Shown here one piece after another: positions 35,601 through 50,600 of a stretch of DNA of 64,000 nt (its first letter is position 1; every line of letters begins with the position of its first letter). The notes below the pieces were generated by a model. The model made no database searches and was not told the origin of the DNA. It saw nothing but the letters and a program-made list of their open reading frames with translations. Both the position numbers and the translations under genes were made by a program. Source of the DNA: Ophiocordyceps camponoti-saundersi (nom. inval.) (lineage: Eukaryota; Ascomycota; Sordariomycetes; Hypocreales; Ophiocordycipitaceae); assembly GCA_003339415.1 (NCBI GenBank), contig PDHQ01000023.1, forward strand, positions 9,229 through 73,228, given 5' to 3'.

Positions 35601-38600
35601 AAGAAGAAGACAGGCGTTCCTCCATCTGGTTCGTCAGGAGAGAAGCTTTCACCTTCAAGTAAAGAAGGCTCCGGCTCTGAGAAGATAAAGACGGACAAAG
35701 CCAGTGGTACCAAGCCAGAGCCTCTGAGCAAGCCTGCCATCCCGAACAAGACTTCAGCTCGTCTTCCCGCCACTGAGCAGAAAACAGGCAGCCCTACATC
35801 TGGTTCCTCGGGAAAGAAGCTTCCATCTTCAGGCAAAGATTCAGGCTCTGAAAGGGAAAAGACAGACGAAGCCAGTAGCACCAAGCCAGAGCCTTTGGAG
35901 AAGCCGGCCTCGACGAAAGTAATCCCAGCTAAGTCATCAGAGAAGAAAACTGGCGGCCCTTCAGCTGGTTCTGCGGAGAAGAAGACTTCAGCCTCGAACC
36001 AAGGTTCTGGATCTAACAGGGGAGAGGCAGACGCAAAGTCCAGGGAGACAAAGACTAGAGGTTCCGAGCCAGAGCCTTCGGATGAGTCGGCCACTTCGAA
36101 AACGACCCCGGTCAAGACGTCAGCGCCTGGTTTCGCTACCTGGGAGAAGACGGGTGACTCTCTGAGAGGTTCCTCAGAGAAGGAGTCTGGGTCTCCGGGC
36201 AAGGCTTCCGGCTCTGAGAAGACAAAGGAAGACGACAAGTCGAGCGGTGCTGAAGTCAGCGGCACTACGTCAGACAACTCGGGCGAAGTGGCATCTTCAG
36301 AATCAACCCCGGTTAAGACATCAGCTTCTCATCATGCCACTGAGAAGAAGCCGAGTGACTTTTCAGCAACTTCTTCAGACGAGAAGTCGTCGTCTTCAGA
36401 CAAGGCTTCAGGCTCTGGCAAGATGGCGACTTTCGAAACGAACGACGCGAAGCCCGATGCCGCGCGGACATCTGCTCCGTCTACACCTCCGCCAACAGCG
36501 GCCAAGACATCGACTTTCGTCACCGTCCCGAAAGGCAAGACTGACGTACCGGACGATAAGCCTTCATCGTCCAAGACTACTTCTGGGACGACGGATAAGG
36601 GCGGTGCGAAGGTCGACCCCTTGCAGAAGTCACCATCTGCGTCGCATCCACATTCGCGGCCAGCGGACAAGCTATCATCAGCTGAATCTTCGAAGAAAGT
36701 CATTGACCCTGCTCGAGATACGAAACCTGGAGCTGAAGAATCAGGAGATGTTGATAATGAACCCTCGGAGAAATCGTCGTCTCCGGGCTCGCCTCAGCAG
36801 ACGGCGACAGAGAAAAAGATACAATCTACGAGCGAAGGCCATCAATCAGCTAGAGAGACAAAGCCAAACGACACAAAGACTGCCGGTGTGAATCTTGGCT
36901 CTTCAGAGAAGTCGTCGTCTTCTGCGTCGCGCACAAGTCAGCAGAAGATAGCATCCGAGCCATCATGGACCGGTAAGGAGGGCAAAACTCCAAGCCAAGT
37001 CCCCAAGCCTACCGGAGAGACGAAGAGCAACGATGGGAAGAACGGCGATGCCGACCTTGGCTCCTCAGATAAGGGTCCATCTCCGTCGCATCAACCTGAG
37101 ACAACAGCCGGAAAGAAAGCGGATCTTTCGAGCCTAGGTCCTGAGTCTACTGAAGAGACGAAGGCCAAGAATACGAAGACTGGAGGCGATGCCTATGGCT
37201 CTTCGGAGAAGTCTTCATCTACGTCTGAAACGTCTCTCCAGACGGCGACTGGAAAGAAGACGGATTCTTCGAGACAAGTCCCTGAATCTACTCAACAGAC
37301 GAAGTTGGGAGATGGAAAGTCGGGCGACGAGCTTGGCTCTTCAGTTGGATCGTCTTCATCGCACACTCCTTCCAAGACAGTGACCGGGGAGAAGGCGGAT
37401 TCTTCGAGTCAGGACTCCGAACCTACTGGACAGACAGAGACTGGTAATGAAAAGTCAGGTGGTCACGATACTGACCCGGAGAAGTCATCTGGATCGTTAT
37501 CTGAAGCGAAGCCTGCAACCTCAGGCGAAGACTCGAGATCTTCTGGAACCTCAAAGAACGACGGTGCTGGATCGGAAAGGAAATCGCCTCTAGGTTCTCA
37601 ACCCCCGCAGACGGAGGCTGAATCCAAGAAACCTGTAACATCAGGTCAAGACTCGGCATCCTCTGAAACCTTGAAGACTGGCAGTACTGGTTCTGGCCAG
37701 AAGTCATCTGCTCAACCCCGACCCTTGCAGACACCCACCGGATCGCTCTCTGATCAGGAGTCTTCCACTTCGGGTCAAGGCTCGGGATCTGCTGAAGCCT
37801 CGAAGATCGACAATACTGGATCGGACAAGGAGTCGTCTACCGCTTCCCGAGTTTCCCAGACGGAGACTGAGTCGTTGTCTGACAAGGGGTCTTCAACCTC
37901 GGTCAAGGACTTGGGATCTTCTGGAACATCAAGGACTGACCGTATGGGACCGGACATGGAGTCTTCTGCGCCGCGCACTTCCGAGCCACCAACAGAGAAA
38001 GTCCCTGCCCCGGGAAAGCATACGGGCGCTCCCAAGACCAGCCTTTCAGATGAAGTTGCTTCGGATGCGAAGGAGAAGACGAATGCTTCCGCGACTGCTT
38101 CGGCTTACAAGAAAAAACCGGGTGTTCCTAAGACTGGTCAACCGGAGAAGACTGCCGTGGACTCGAAAGAGACGGATGCTCCCGAGACTGGCCGACCGGA
38201 GACAACTGTTCTGGCCTCAAAGAAGATGAATCCTCTCGAAACTGACCCGGCCTCACAAGAGAAGATGGATCACGTTTCGACTGCTCCGGGCTCGAAAGAG
38301 GGTATGAATGCTCCGAAGACTACTTCAGCCGCGAAGGAGAAACCACATGCTCCTACCACTTTCTCAACTTTGAAAAAGGAGATGAATGCTTCTAAGACTG
38401 GCTCTTCGAAGGACGAGACGGATATCTATGATACTGCTCCGACCTCCAAGAAGGCAGATGGTCCCACGACTTTGACAACCTCGAAGGAGAAGATTGGTTC
38501 CAACGATGCTGCGGCCTCGAAGAACACAGATGCCACTCGGACTGTTCCTACCTCGGAAAAGGAGACGGGTTCTCTCAAGACTAATCTCTCTGGAACCCGG

Positions 38601-41600
38601 CCTTCGTCCCCGGCCCAGTCGGACTCTTCGGGCCCTTCTGATAGTGCAGAGACCGGTGGTGCCAAGTATGGTATCTCGGATAAGTCGCCTACTTCCTCGT
38701 CCGCAGAAAGAAGCTCTACGCCCAGTTCGAAACAGGAGCCAGGTGCTGCTGAAAAGGCTTCCTCTGGGGAGAGGCTTTCATCGTCTGATGCGATAGCCGG
38801 ATCTTCTGCTGACAAGAATGGAGTTGATGGTGTCACGCCCGGCTCTACGTCTGAACTACACTCTGCTCCGTCTACAGCATCCCGTATATCGGATCCTGAC
38901 GTGGAGGACGGTACTTCTGGGAGTGGTTCTTCAGGGAAGAAGCTATCATCCCCCGGTCTCAGTTCTGGCTCTTCTGATAAAGGTAAGGTTGGTGATATCG
39001 AGCCTGTTCCCTCGGCAGGTGAAACGTCTCCTACTTCAACCACTTCTCATCGCGGAGCACCGCCGTCTTCGGCTTCCACCGACAGAAATACAGATGGCCT
39101 CCAGAGTGGTCGTCCGGAGGGGAAGGCATCGTCTTCGAACCAGGGTCATGACTCTCCCGATTTCACTGCCGGCTCTCCCGAAGAAGCAAAGATGAATAAT
39201 GCCAAGTATACTCCTTCGAAAGACGAGGCATCTTTCATGTCCACTTCTCAGCATGGAGCAGCTCCAACCTCGACCTCCGCCGAGAAGAAGACAGATGGCT
39301 TTGAGACTGACAAGTCGGGAAATGAGTCCTCCTTCTCGTCTGGCAAGGCTCACGGTCATTCCGGAAAGTCTCAGACCGATGGTGTCAAGCCCGATGATCA
39401 CGAGCGTCCATCGTTCACATCTCACCCTTTCTACAAGCCCAAAACTTCAGCTGCTTCTGCTAGAGAGACGGGATCGTCTGATACTCATGGAAAATCGGGA
39501 GAGAAGCTTGTGCCAGGGTCGGACCCGTTCACTGGCGATATCAAGTCGGATCCTGTGGTGGAGAAGACCGATGCCGCTGACCCTGACCGATTTGAGAGGT
39601 CATCTTCGTCTGCTGCGCCGACTGGAACCACTGCTCCCAGGACGTCGGCGGCTTCAAATGCCGGTGAATCGGGAGAGGATTCGTTGCTTAGCTCCCCTAG
39701 TGCTCCTCTCAAGCCGGCTATACTGACTGCTTCCGACCCCTTGTCCCCTTTCTCTGACGGACGAGACAACTTCGAGTCTGGCATTAACCAGAAAACGTCT
39801 TCTTCTGCGATCCCTTATCAAACAACAGCGTCCCAAACTTCCCCTTTCTCTTCTTCAGACCGAGAGACTGATAACTCTGGCGAGGATCCGTCACTCAATG
39901 TTCCTGCTTCTCAATCCGGATCGGCTACATTTACGTCTTTCAATCTCTTGCCTCCTTCATCCGAGGGAATGGGCAGCTCTGAGAACGGCATCGAAGACGA
40001 GTCAATTTCTACTTCGTTCTCTTCTCAAGGAAGCATGCCTCCAACTCAGTTGTCTGCTTCCTCGGACAAAGAGACCGGGGCTTCGGAGATGAACTTGGAT
40101 GCTTCGCTCTCTTCTCAGCCTGACGCGTCGCGGACGTCATTAGGATCCTCGAACCAGGATATTGAAGACTCCAGGAATTCATCTGAACAGTCAGACGGCA
40201 TCACGAGAACATCACCATCAACCGGAACCCCTGCTCAGTCCTCCTCTGCGAACACAGCAAATGGCGACGTGAAGTCGGGCTCGTCTGAGGGGACATCGTC
40301 CTCAACCGCCGCTTCCAAGACGCAAAAAGAAGAGACAAAAGACTCCAAGCTTGGTTCTCCGGAAAAGAAGCCATCGTCCAGTGAGCCTACAGCTTCCTCA
40401 GGCGACGAGGTCAGTGGATCTAAGCTTGAGCATTCGGGGAAGAAACTATTGTCAACGTCTTCTGCTGCTTCGGTTGGAGATGAGACTGCATTTTCAGTGC
40501 CTGTTTCTCCAGTTTCTTCAGGTCATTCTTCTCCGTTGGATGCATCAACGAGTGGCTCAGAGCATGATCAAGCAGACAACAAGGCAACGACTTCAGGGCC
40601 CCTTTCATCAACTTCATCAGGACGTTGGTCTCCCTTGGGAACAGAAAGCAATGGCTCGGAGCATGATCCCGCAGACGGCAAAGCGGAAACTTTACCCATT
40701 GCCTCAGCTTACACTTCAGGTCATGATTCTTCATCGGAAGACAAGGGCAATGGTTTGGAACGTGATCCCACACACACTGAAGCTACGACGCCTGACCTTA
40801 CTTCTGACCGTAGCTCAGACGGGACCAGAACCTCTCGCAAGGCTGATCTTCCGGGAGGCAAAGAGGCGACTCCCCGTCTCACCTTTTCCTCCTCGAAGCA
40901 GAGGGCTTCAGCGAATAGTCTCTCGTCTCAAACACCGAAAACAAAGCTATCTTCCATCCCTCGGTTTTCTGTCTCCTCTACCATGAAGGATATAACCAGT
41001 GCTTCGAAGCTTAACTCTTCGGAGACGCCTTCTTTCCCCTCTGACATCCCTGTTTTCTCCTCCTCGCACAAGACCGTCGTCGATCCCAAGGACGGCACCA
41101 GGAAACTAACATCAACTCCCCGACTCCTCGGCACCCACGTCGCTGGCAAGACGACAGACTCGCCTAATTCAAGCTCCTCATCGGAGAAGAAACCATCGAC
41201 TCCGCGCCTCACCATCACCACTCGACCGGCAGACATAAGCAGCGATCCGAATCTCTTTTCCACGATGAGCATATCAGCCATCCCACGCATGTCCACTTCC
41301 CCGTTGTCCGCGCAGGAACCATCTTCTCCTCTGCCTATTGACGTTTCATCAGACGAGGTGGAGGAACAGACTGATGAGGTCTCCATTTCTGATGTTTCTA
41401 CACCTTTGAGAGACGTCTCGGTTCCCTCGTCTTCTATCCCGTCTTTCGACTCTTTGACGAATGAGGTTGGCAAACAGACTGGTTCTGCAGATAGAATAAC
41501 CTCTTCTTCTGCTGTGCCTTTCAGACATTTCTCTTTGGCATCGTCTACTTCCTCTCACCATGCCTCCAAAGCGAGCGGCACTTCTCCAGACTCGTCATCT

Positions 41601-44600
41601 TCCCGCAACTCAACTGCCGCGTCTTCGAAGCAGAGTTCTTCATCTGGGAAGTCTTCGGATCCTGTTGGTCACAATGAACTTTCCTCTGGAGCTACCCGGA
41701 CTTCGACATCCCCTAGGCCCCCTCGAATCTGGCGTGAGACCGGTAAATCTGCAGATGTCGATCATTCAGCGAACCGGACATCATCAGATACACCAGCAGG
41801 CAAAGTCTCGACTGCTCAACCGGATATCGAGCCTGGTGCTTTCGATCCCTTAACTTCTGTTCCTCCTCCAACTCCAGGATCGCCTACTTTGAACTTGACG
41901 TCGGCCTCAACATCCGAGAATGAGCTCACATCAGTGGCATCACCGGCTTCTCCCGTGACAGATTCATCAGCAACCGGTCAAAACACTTCAACTGGTCTTT
42001 CCCCCTTGTCTGTTGTTACTGACAGTGACCGCATTCCCGACTTGAGCATCACACCCCCGTCAACAGCCGCCTCTTCAACGAAACCCGTTCACCTGCCTAT
42101 GAACGATCTCTGGCGCAGCAGTTTCACTACCATGACAAGACCGAAGACTTCTCAACCCTTGAGCGAGCCCACCGCAGTTTCGGAGATCACCAACGCGCCT
42201 TCGGTGCCTGACAACTCGACAGCTTCAGTGAATGTGACTTCTGCTGCTCTGCAGAACGACACACTTCGTGCTGTGGAGAATGGCCGTCTTACATCAATGC
42301 TTACCACCACGGTCGACCATCCGCGCGCTTCACGATCGACCAAGGCGCAGACGTCCGCGGTAGAGAGTGTTGACCCGGCCACGACGAAGTCGTCAGTTGA
42401 TAAGGTCGATGACGCACTGAAAGCCGGACGAGAGTCTGGTGTTCCGATGACGTCCTCGAGCGGACCGATCGCTTCTGATTCAGACCAAGTCAACGAAGCC
42501 AATAAGTCCAAGTCTTCGTCTGTACAAGAGAATGGAAGCGACAAGGCGGCACCTGTTCGCGTCAACTCCAACTCGACTGGACCCGTCGGTGGGCCAACGC
42601 CGGCTGCTCCTTTCCTTCCGCTCGTGACTTCCGGGTTCATCACTTCTATCCTGTCTGGTCCGCGTCAATCAACTAATCAGACCTCGACTTCGACCATGTC
42701 TGGTCTTACAAGCCCTGCTCGGCTTGCAGGAGACTCTGAGTCCACCGAAGCTCCAACTGCTGATCCAACCAAGCCGCTCAGCCCAGGGGAAGTAACAGAT
42801 ATTCAAGGGAGCGGCACACGGGACATTCCTGATGACCGGGAAGATCTGGGGACGACCAACTCGGGCATATCGGCGACGAACCGGACTTCCGAAGCTTCTG
42901 ACAATGGCGAAACTGACAACCGGTCGTCTGCCTCGGGTCTTGATACTCCGAGCTCTGGCGTCGTGACGACTCCTTCTGATTCAGAAGGGCTTTCTATCAT
43001 TACGCCCGCACCGAATGGCACTTCTGACCTTGCGGCGTTGACATCGAGTACGTCGGCAGCTGCTACTTCTCCGCTGACTTCGACACGGTTCCGAGCTTCC
43101 GATGACGCGGCTGCTTCAGCTGGGCCGGAGAGCTTCCCTGATCTGAACTCCCCGCAACGGTCGAGCGCGTCTACGGGTGTTAGATCTCAGCCCAACACGG
43201 GACTCAACTTGCCGGATGGAACTTCAGAGGACGCTCGCAACAAGACAAATCTGGGTCTCCCTGTTGGTTCGGTTCACCACGCTGGGTTGGGAGACTCACA
43301 AGCGCCGGGCCCTAACCGGTCGAACGTGCCCGGCAACGTTGGATCTGAACCCATCCCGAGGCCTGACTTGCCTGACGGAACCTCGAGGGATGCCTGGAGT
43401 CGTACCAAGTCAGGGGCTTCTTCTGGCTCGAGTGATCACACTGGGCCGGAAGACTCACGAGTACCCGGTCCACACCGATCGAACGTGCCAGCAAGCAGGG
43501 TTGAACATCGACCGCATTCGAAGCCTGACTTACCGGACGGAACCGGGACAGGAGATTCGCAATCACCAGGCTCTGACCGACCCAATATGCCTCCAAGCAG
43601 CGTGAAATCCCGACCCGATTCGAGGCCCGACTTGCCAGATGGAGTTTCGGAGGAAGCCTGGAGCCGGACAAAGTTGGGGACTTTTACTGGCTCAATTGGC
43701 CAACCTGGGCTGGAAGACTCGCATGTACCAGGTCCTCAGCAGTCGAACGTGCCTACAAGAGTTGGATCTCAGCCCGATGGAACTTCTGAGAGAGCTTCGA
43801 GCCGGATGGGCCCTTCTACGTCTTCTGTTCCTCACCCTGCGTTGGAAACCTCTCGAGCGCCAGGTTCCAACTCGTCGGACGCACCTATAGATGGATCTCA
43901 ACTCGGTTCGAGTTCTATTTCACCCGATGAAACCTCCAAGGAGGACTTCACCCGGGTCGGACCCCCTGTCAGCCCAGTTGTCCAAGGAGGGTCGGAAGAC
44001 TCACAAGCACCAGGCCCTGACCAGTTGAAAGTGCCCACGAGCGAAGCGTCTCAGCCGCACGGAAGCTCTCAGAGCACCTCTGGCCCGACGGGATCTTCTA
44101 GCTCCTCAGCTTCTCACTCTGCGTTGGAGAACCCACGAGCGTCAGGTTTCAACTCGTCGAAGTCACCTACAGATGGATCTCAACCCGATTCGAAGCCCGA
44201 CTTGCCGGCGCCTACTTCGGAGATGCTCAGAACATCCTCTCCCGGCTCAGGCTCTTCAGTTGAGTCGGGAGACCAGTCAACAGATGCTGACCAGTCAAAC
44301 GTGCCTACGAGCGTTGAGTCTCAACCCGATTCGAAGCCCGACTTGCCGGTGCCTACTTCAGAGATGCTCAAGGCACCCTCTCCCGGCTCAGGCTTCTCTT
44401 CTGAGACGCAAGCACCCAATGTCAACAAAGCAACGAACCAGCTCAAGTCCACCGAGTCTTCTTACTCCACGCTCGACTCTGCGCAGCAACCCGGTGTCAG
44501 CTCGTTCGACGCCAGCTCTGAATCTCGCAAAGAGACGGCGGATGGGCACTTGACCGACTCGTCTGGAGATGTTGCCGCTTCTTCACATGCAACTCCGGAA

Positions 44601-47600
44601 ACCTCACAGCACCCAGCATCAAAGGACTCCAACCTATCCGAAACAGATCCAGGCTCAACTGTCGGCTCGGTGGCTTCGACTGGGCAATCTTCTGGTGACG
44701 GCTCGGCCGATGCTGGCTCTGAATCTCGCACGAAGAAGGTGAACAAGCCCCAGACCGAGTCGTTTGGAGACGCGGCCACTTCCGCGCATGCGACCTCAAA
44801 TCCTGCTGCAGACCCGACCCGGCCTCTTCCTGGATCCTCTCAGCAACTAGAGTCGACGGCTCATGAGCTATCCGGAACCAGCTCAGGTTCGGCGGTTGCA
44901 CCAGCGGGCTCGACCGGCGCGGAGCGTGACGGAGTTGCTTTACCATCCGGCTTTGGCGACTCTAGTAGCCATACAGCGTCTGGCTCTGAGAGCGGAAACG
45001 CATCAGCTATGCCCTTGGAGAAGCCCGGCTCAAATGTCCCGGTTGACTCGACTGCTCACGGGTCCGGAGTTTCGGAATCGGCTTCATCAACAGGTTCTAT
45101 TCCTTCTAGCGACGATGGGCTTGGGGGCTTTGTTCAGTCTTCAGAGGGTATCGCTTCCTCGACACCTGGTTCTGACCTTGGCTCGGGAGCATCTTCTGCC
45201 GTTACCTCGAAACCAACGCGGAAGGCCTCTGCTGAGTTGAACACTGCGTCCACTCCTCAGGATCAAACCAGTCCGCTCAGCTCAGTCGATGCTTCAACTC
45301 CAGGTGCGGCCAGCCAGTCCGAGACCGACGCTTCAGGCGACGCAACAGGCTCTTCTTCCGGTGCAGGAACCAACCCACGTCCCGTTGTAAAAGGCCCTTC
45401 CGGGGCAGACAACTCTCATACTACTTGGCCTGCTGGGGCTGAGTCTGGCTTGCCTGATGCTCCTTCGTCCCGACCTTCTGACTCGGAAACACGTCAGCAT
45501 CTCGAAGCGACCGACTCGTCAATGGAGAACGCGTCGAATGTGCAGACTGGCTCTGAGTTGAAGAGCTCGGAGATGAGCAATCGGCCGAGCGAGACTGAGT
45601 CCATCGCTGGCTCTGTACCAGGCCCTTCATCTGATTCTCGGACTTCGAACAACTCCACGGGCCTTTCAGCAGACGACTCTGCTTCCCAGACGTCGACTGC
45701 TTCCAATGCATCCGACAATCTCAAGCCTTCCACTGGAAAATCGGTCCTTGACGAGACTCACGCCGCAGTCGACTCTCAGGCTACGACTCACTCTCAGATA
45801 CCAGCCTACACCCAGTCTTTGGGCCCCTCCTCTCAAGGTCAGGTTCAGTCCGGAACACCGGTCAGCCACGATAGCAGCTTGCCAGGTTCTGCCGATTCTG
45901 ATCTCCAAGCTTCAACGGGTTCGACCGATTCTCAGGCGTCTGTTGCTTCTAACGTCTCTCCGGACAAATCGACGCCCATCGATCCTCATGCTTCAGGAAG
46001 CCCTCAAGATTTTGCCGATTCTGATGCCTCGGCTCACTCATCGACAGCTCCTCGTCCTAATATTTCGGATCCGTCTCAGACTTCTCTTGACGCTTCTGAA
46101 ACTGGCGCCTCTCCGAATGCAACGGCCCCTGACCATTCTCATACTTCAGGCTCTCAAGTTCTTGCCGATCCCCATAACTCGGGTCACTCGTCAAGTGCTC
46201 TTCTTCCTAACGCTTCAGATCCATCTCAGACGTCTACTGATGCCTCTGATGCACTCCTTTCTCGGATTTCGACCAGCTCTCAGAGCCCGCAAAAGTCTTC
46301 AAACCTCAATTCCAATGACGACTCTCAGTCCGCTTCAGGCTTCAAGGCTTCAGACAGCTTGCAGCCTACGGCATCTCAAGTCTCTTCCCCTGTCACGGGT
46401 TCTGGAGACTCCATACAGCCACAAACATCTCTTGCCGCTTCTCATGATAATCTTTCTCGCGTCTCTACCAGCTCCAAAGACTCTCAGAAGTCGTCAGATG
46501 TCGATCCCTACGACGACTCTGAGACATATCCAACTCTCAAGACTTCAGACGACTCTCTAACTCCAATCTCTCAACAATCCCCTGCTCTCACGGCTTCTCT
46601 CCAGCCTGCTGCTTCGAGAGACTCTTCAGCCCCAGTCACCTCTCCTGCTTTACACGATTCTCATTCGTCAACTGGTTCTATAACCAACGCTACCTCTTCC
46701 GATCCCTCTCCGTCTCATGATTCTTCCGACTCTCAGGCTCTCGCTAATCCTGATGCGTCTGCTGAATCCCTCATGTCTACGAGTTCGACCTCTTTCACCA
46801 CCTCTCCGGCGTCAGTCCCCGCCGTCACGCAGACTACACTTGATACCCAAACCTCAGATGATTCACTTCCCGCTTTCGATGCTTCTTCTTCTTCTTCAGC
46901 CACTTCTCCTGTTATTGCCGTTGATTCCATCTCTTCTGTTTCTTCGTCTTCGGACTTGTCTTTGCCTACTGCTCAGCCTGATGTTTCACATGATTCTCAC
47001 GCCTCTTTTGTTTCTTCCCTTGATTCCACTTCTGCCGCTGCCGCGAGCAGTTCGGCACATACCGACTCCTCGTCTCCGTCTGGGCCTCTGGATTCCGCTC
47101 GACCGGATTCCTCACCCGACTCTCACGCTTCGCCTGGCTTGGATGCTTCGTCCATTTCTTCCTCTGACAACTCCGACTCCAAAGCGGCTACAGGCGTTGA
47201 TACATCTGCTGCCAACCAAGCTTCTGTCACATCTCATCACCCCAGCTCATCCGCAGACCGAGACTCATCCGTCCTTTCCCCGGCTCCAGAGAAGTCGATC
47301 TCCCAGTACGCTCATCCGGCAGATGCGGCATCTAGTACGGGAATTTCTCTCGAACCAAGTCACCAGGTTGACGAAACTGGCGCGTCTACTGACTCCGGTG
47401 CAATTGCCAACTCTCAGCCAGCGAACGTGGCATCCAGCACAAGCACTCCTCTCAGCCCGAGCCAACAGCTTGACGAAACTGACGAAACTACTGGCTCTGA
47501 TGCTTCTGCCATCTCTCAGCCTACAAAGACCGATTCCCCTGAAGCAACGGATTCCTCAGCGCCTGGTGTTTTGCCTCATGATCTCACCAACTCTGAATCC

Positions 47601-50600
47601 ATCTCACCCCCTACTGCGATGGGATCCGAAGCGACGACGGCATCAAGCACTGGGGCCTCCCTCGAACCAAGCCGGCAACTCAACGAAACTGGAGTGTCTG
47701 CTGACTCTGGTATTCCAACCGACTCTCCGCCGGCAAAGACTGGCCCTACTGACCCAAGGGAATCGACAGCGACTGGCGTTTCCTCGGATGGCATCGCCGG
47801 CACTTCGTCCAAGTCACCCTCGAAGGCGATGGGATCCAAGACCACGTCAGATGAAGACGCTTCCTCTCAGCTCAACAAGCCAGACAGAGATGGCACCTCG
47901 ACTGCGATTTCCGGTCTGTCTGCCGACTCTGACCCTGAAAAATCGAAGGCTTCATCTTCCGACTCCACGATGCCGCTCAAGCCCGTCGATTCTCTTGATC
48001 AGACGAACAGCAGCTCATCTGCCATTTCACCCAAAGCCTCGTCAACTGCAGACGCCTCCTCTCAACTCGAAAAACATGACGGGGGAGACGTCTCGGATAC
48101 GACTTCCGGTCTGTCTCCCGACTTTAACTCCCAGGAATCGAAGGTTTCATCTGCCGACTCGATGATGCCCTCTAAGTCTGGTGATTCACTTGAGCAGACG
48201 AACCGTACCTCATCAGTCAATACATCCGGCGAACGTGACGGATCTGATGCTTCTACTGATCCCGCCTCTTCTGCGGATCCGGGGTCGTCAACCGATTCTA
48301 TTGCTTCTCCAGACCAAGCAACCGGCTTCATAACTCCTGGTTCGCCTGAAAGCACGCAGGTCGCAGGAACTGGTCTTCCCAAAGAGCAGATCGGATCTGC
48401 CACTTCGAAGGCGTCATCCAAGACTATGGCTTCATCAGACCAGGCAACCAATCTCATGCTCCACGGATCGACCGGGAACACGTCAGACACAGCGACTGCC
48501 GTTCAAACTGGCGAATATGAGGATTCCGCTTCATCTGCTGACATCAGACCGTTGGCCTCGACTACAGCTCCGGAGTCTGAGATACTCTCTGGCACTCAGC
48601 TTCAAGAGGCTCCTCCAGCCAACACAGGCGACGAGTCTGGCTCCTCGGTTGATTCAAACTTGACTTCTGGTCTTCAGCCATCCAGCTCCGTGATCTCATC
48701 CAAGACCGGCGCAAAACAACTAACAACCTCGACATCAGGAGACGCTCTTACGCCAGGGAACACCTCGATCGCGGTCATTGACGAGAAGACAACCGCACAC
48801 CGAGGACCCGTCACGCTGACCGGCTCAGTTGTAGATTCAGAGCTCAAGGAGACGAAGCTAACCTCTCCCAATTCAACAACCAGCTTTGCCTCAGACAAGT
48901 CAGGCATTACCCCGGCCGCGGATCACGACCCTCAAGCAGGTTCCATCCCAGTCGCTTTCCCGGGGACTCGCTCCCAAAGCTGGACCACTCTCTTGCGCCC
49001 CAGCACGGCCGCAGGGGCCGAGACGACAGCGTCTTCTGAGCTTTTGGCCAAGTCCTCCTCTGGCGTTCACCCTGCCGCGATTCCCGGCTCAAGCACAGTT
49101 GACAGTGTTCCCGACAACTCAAAGGATGCCCTACACGCGGAGGAAATGCCAGCTAATGTCCGACATTCGAGCAACGATACGGATCTTGCTGGTTCGACTT
49201 CGACGACTTTTGCAACATCTCTTCGAACTTCGAGGCTTGGCGTTGGGGCTAGCTCTGGATTGGGTTCGCAGGAGAGTCGTGGCCCTGACGAGGTTGAGTC
49301 GAGCGCATCTCCAGGGGGGTTGTCTTCCGAGGCGTCGTCGAACACGACGCCTGGCTACCCGCCTATCGGCTCGACGAGATTCTCTGAGATTGGCAATTCA
49401 TCAACTGGCGGTATCGTGGACGGGAAAACAACGTCGATCAGGGAGCAAGCTTTGACTTCAGATGCCAGTTCAACGAATGGGTCGTCGGCTTTGACTGAAG
49501 AACTTGTAACTTCAGCTAAAGACTCTTTCAACAGGAAAGACAAGTCTTTAACGGATGATCTCGTCTCCGGTACTGCAGACGGGCCGACGAAGACTTCCTT
49601 CAAAGAGGCTGCAACCTCAGCTGATGCCACGGATAAGAAAACAGGGTCTTCATCGGACCGAGGTCAAATGTCAACCGGTAGCTTCGCGAACTCGTCTCTG
49701 GAGCAGGTTGCGATTCGGACTTCTGGTTCTGTGAAGAGGCCGGTGCAGACTCTGACTGAGGAAGTTGTCCCTTCAACTGGAGACTCTGCCAATAGACAGG
49801 GCAAGTCGTCAACAGATGGCATCGTCTCTGATTTCGACTCCGGTTTCAAGAATGAACCGACGAAGACTTCTAATGATGGCGTTGAGACCTCAGCTGATGA
49901 TGCTGCGGATAAGAAAACAGGATCTTCATTGAAAGGGGCTCAGACATCGTCTGGCAGCTTCAGAAAGTCATCGATGAAGCATGCTGCAACCGACATTCCC
50001 TCTCGCGTGAAAAGACCGACGCAGCCACCAATGGAAGAGACGATGAAAGAGCCCGCAAAGACATCAGCGCAACAAGCCATCTCTTCAGTTCCTGGTTCCC
50101 CGAACGGGTCAGCTGCGTCGTCAAGTGAAGACGCTGCGATCGGTGCCCCCGAGAGCGGCAATAGGGGCGAGTCGAGCTCGTCTTCTCACCTTGCTGGAGC
50201 GGATAAGAACCAGCCTCCCCTCACAACAGTTGTCCCTCATGGATCTGCCGAACATTCCGACGTGCCGGGCAACTCTGGAGTTGAGGCCTCGACTACAGCA
50301 GATAACAAATCAGGCTTCAACTCTGAATTCAGCTCGCCTTCTCCCCCGTCTGGACTGGATGGAATCCCGCCTGCCTCTACCACAAGTATCTCCAGTAAAT
50401 CTGACCACGGCTCTAACGCATCGGGTGACTCCGACACTGAGGCGCCGACGACCACCGCTGACAGTGTTCTGGGCTCGACTCCTGAATCGAGCTCGCTTTC
50501 TGGACCGGATGGACGCCCGCCTGCTTCGACTGAGGCTGCCTCTGGTGTATCTGACGGCGGATCTGACGTATCGGGTGGTTCTGAAGCTGGAGCGTCTATC

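Noticed and set aside
33495..44420. Regular repeats considered as CRISPR or satellite DNA
   Set aside because: They are coding, stay in frame for 26.5 kb, and show protein-level conservation without spacers.
46717..48165. 482-codon plus-strand frame rich in Leu/Pro/Arg
   Set aside because: Out-of-frame reading of the giant exon, with composition explained by shifted Ser codons.
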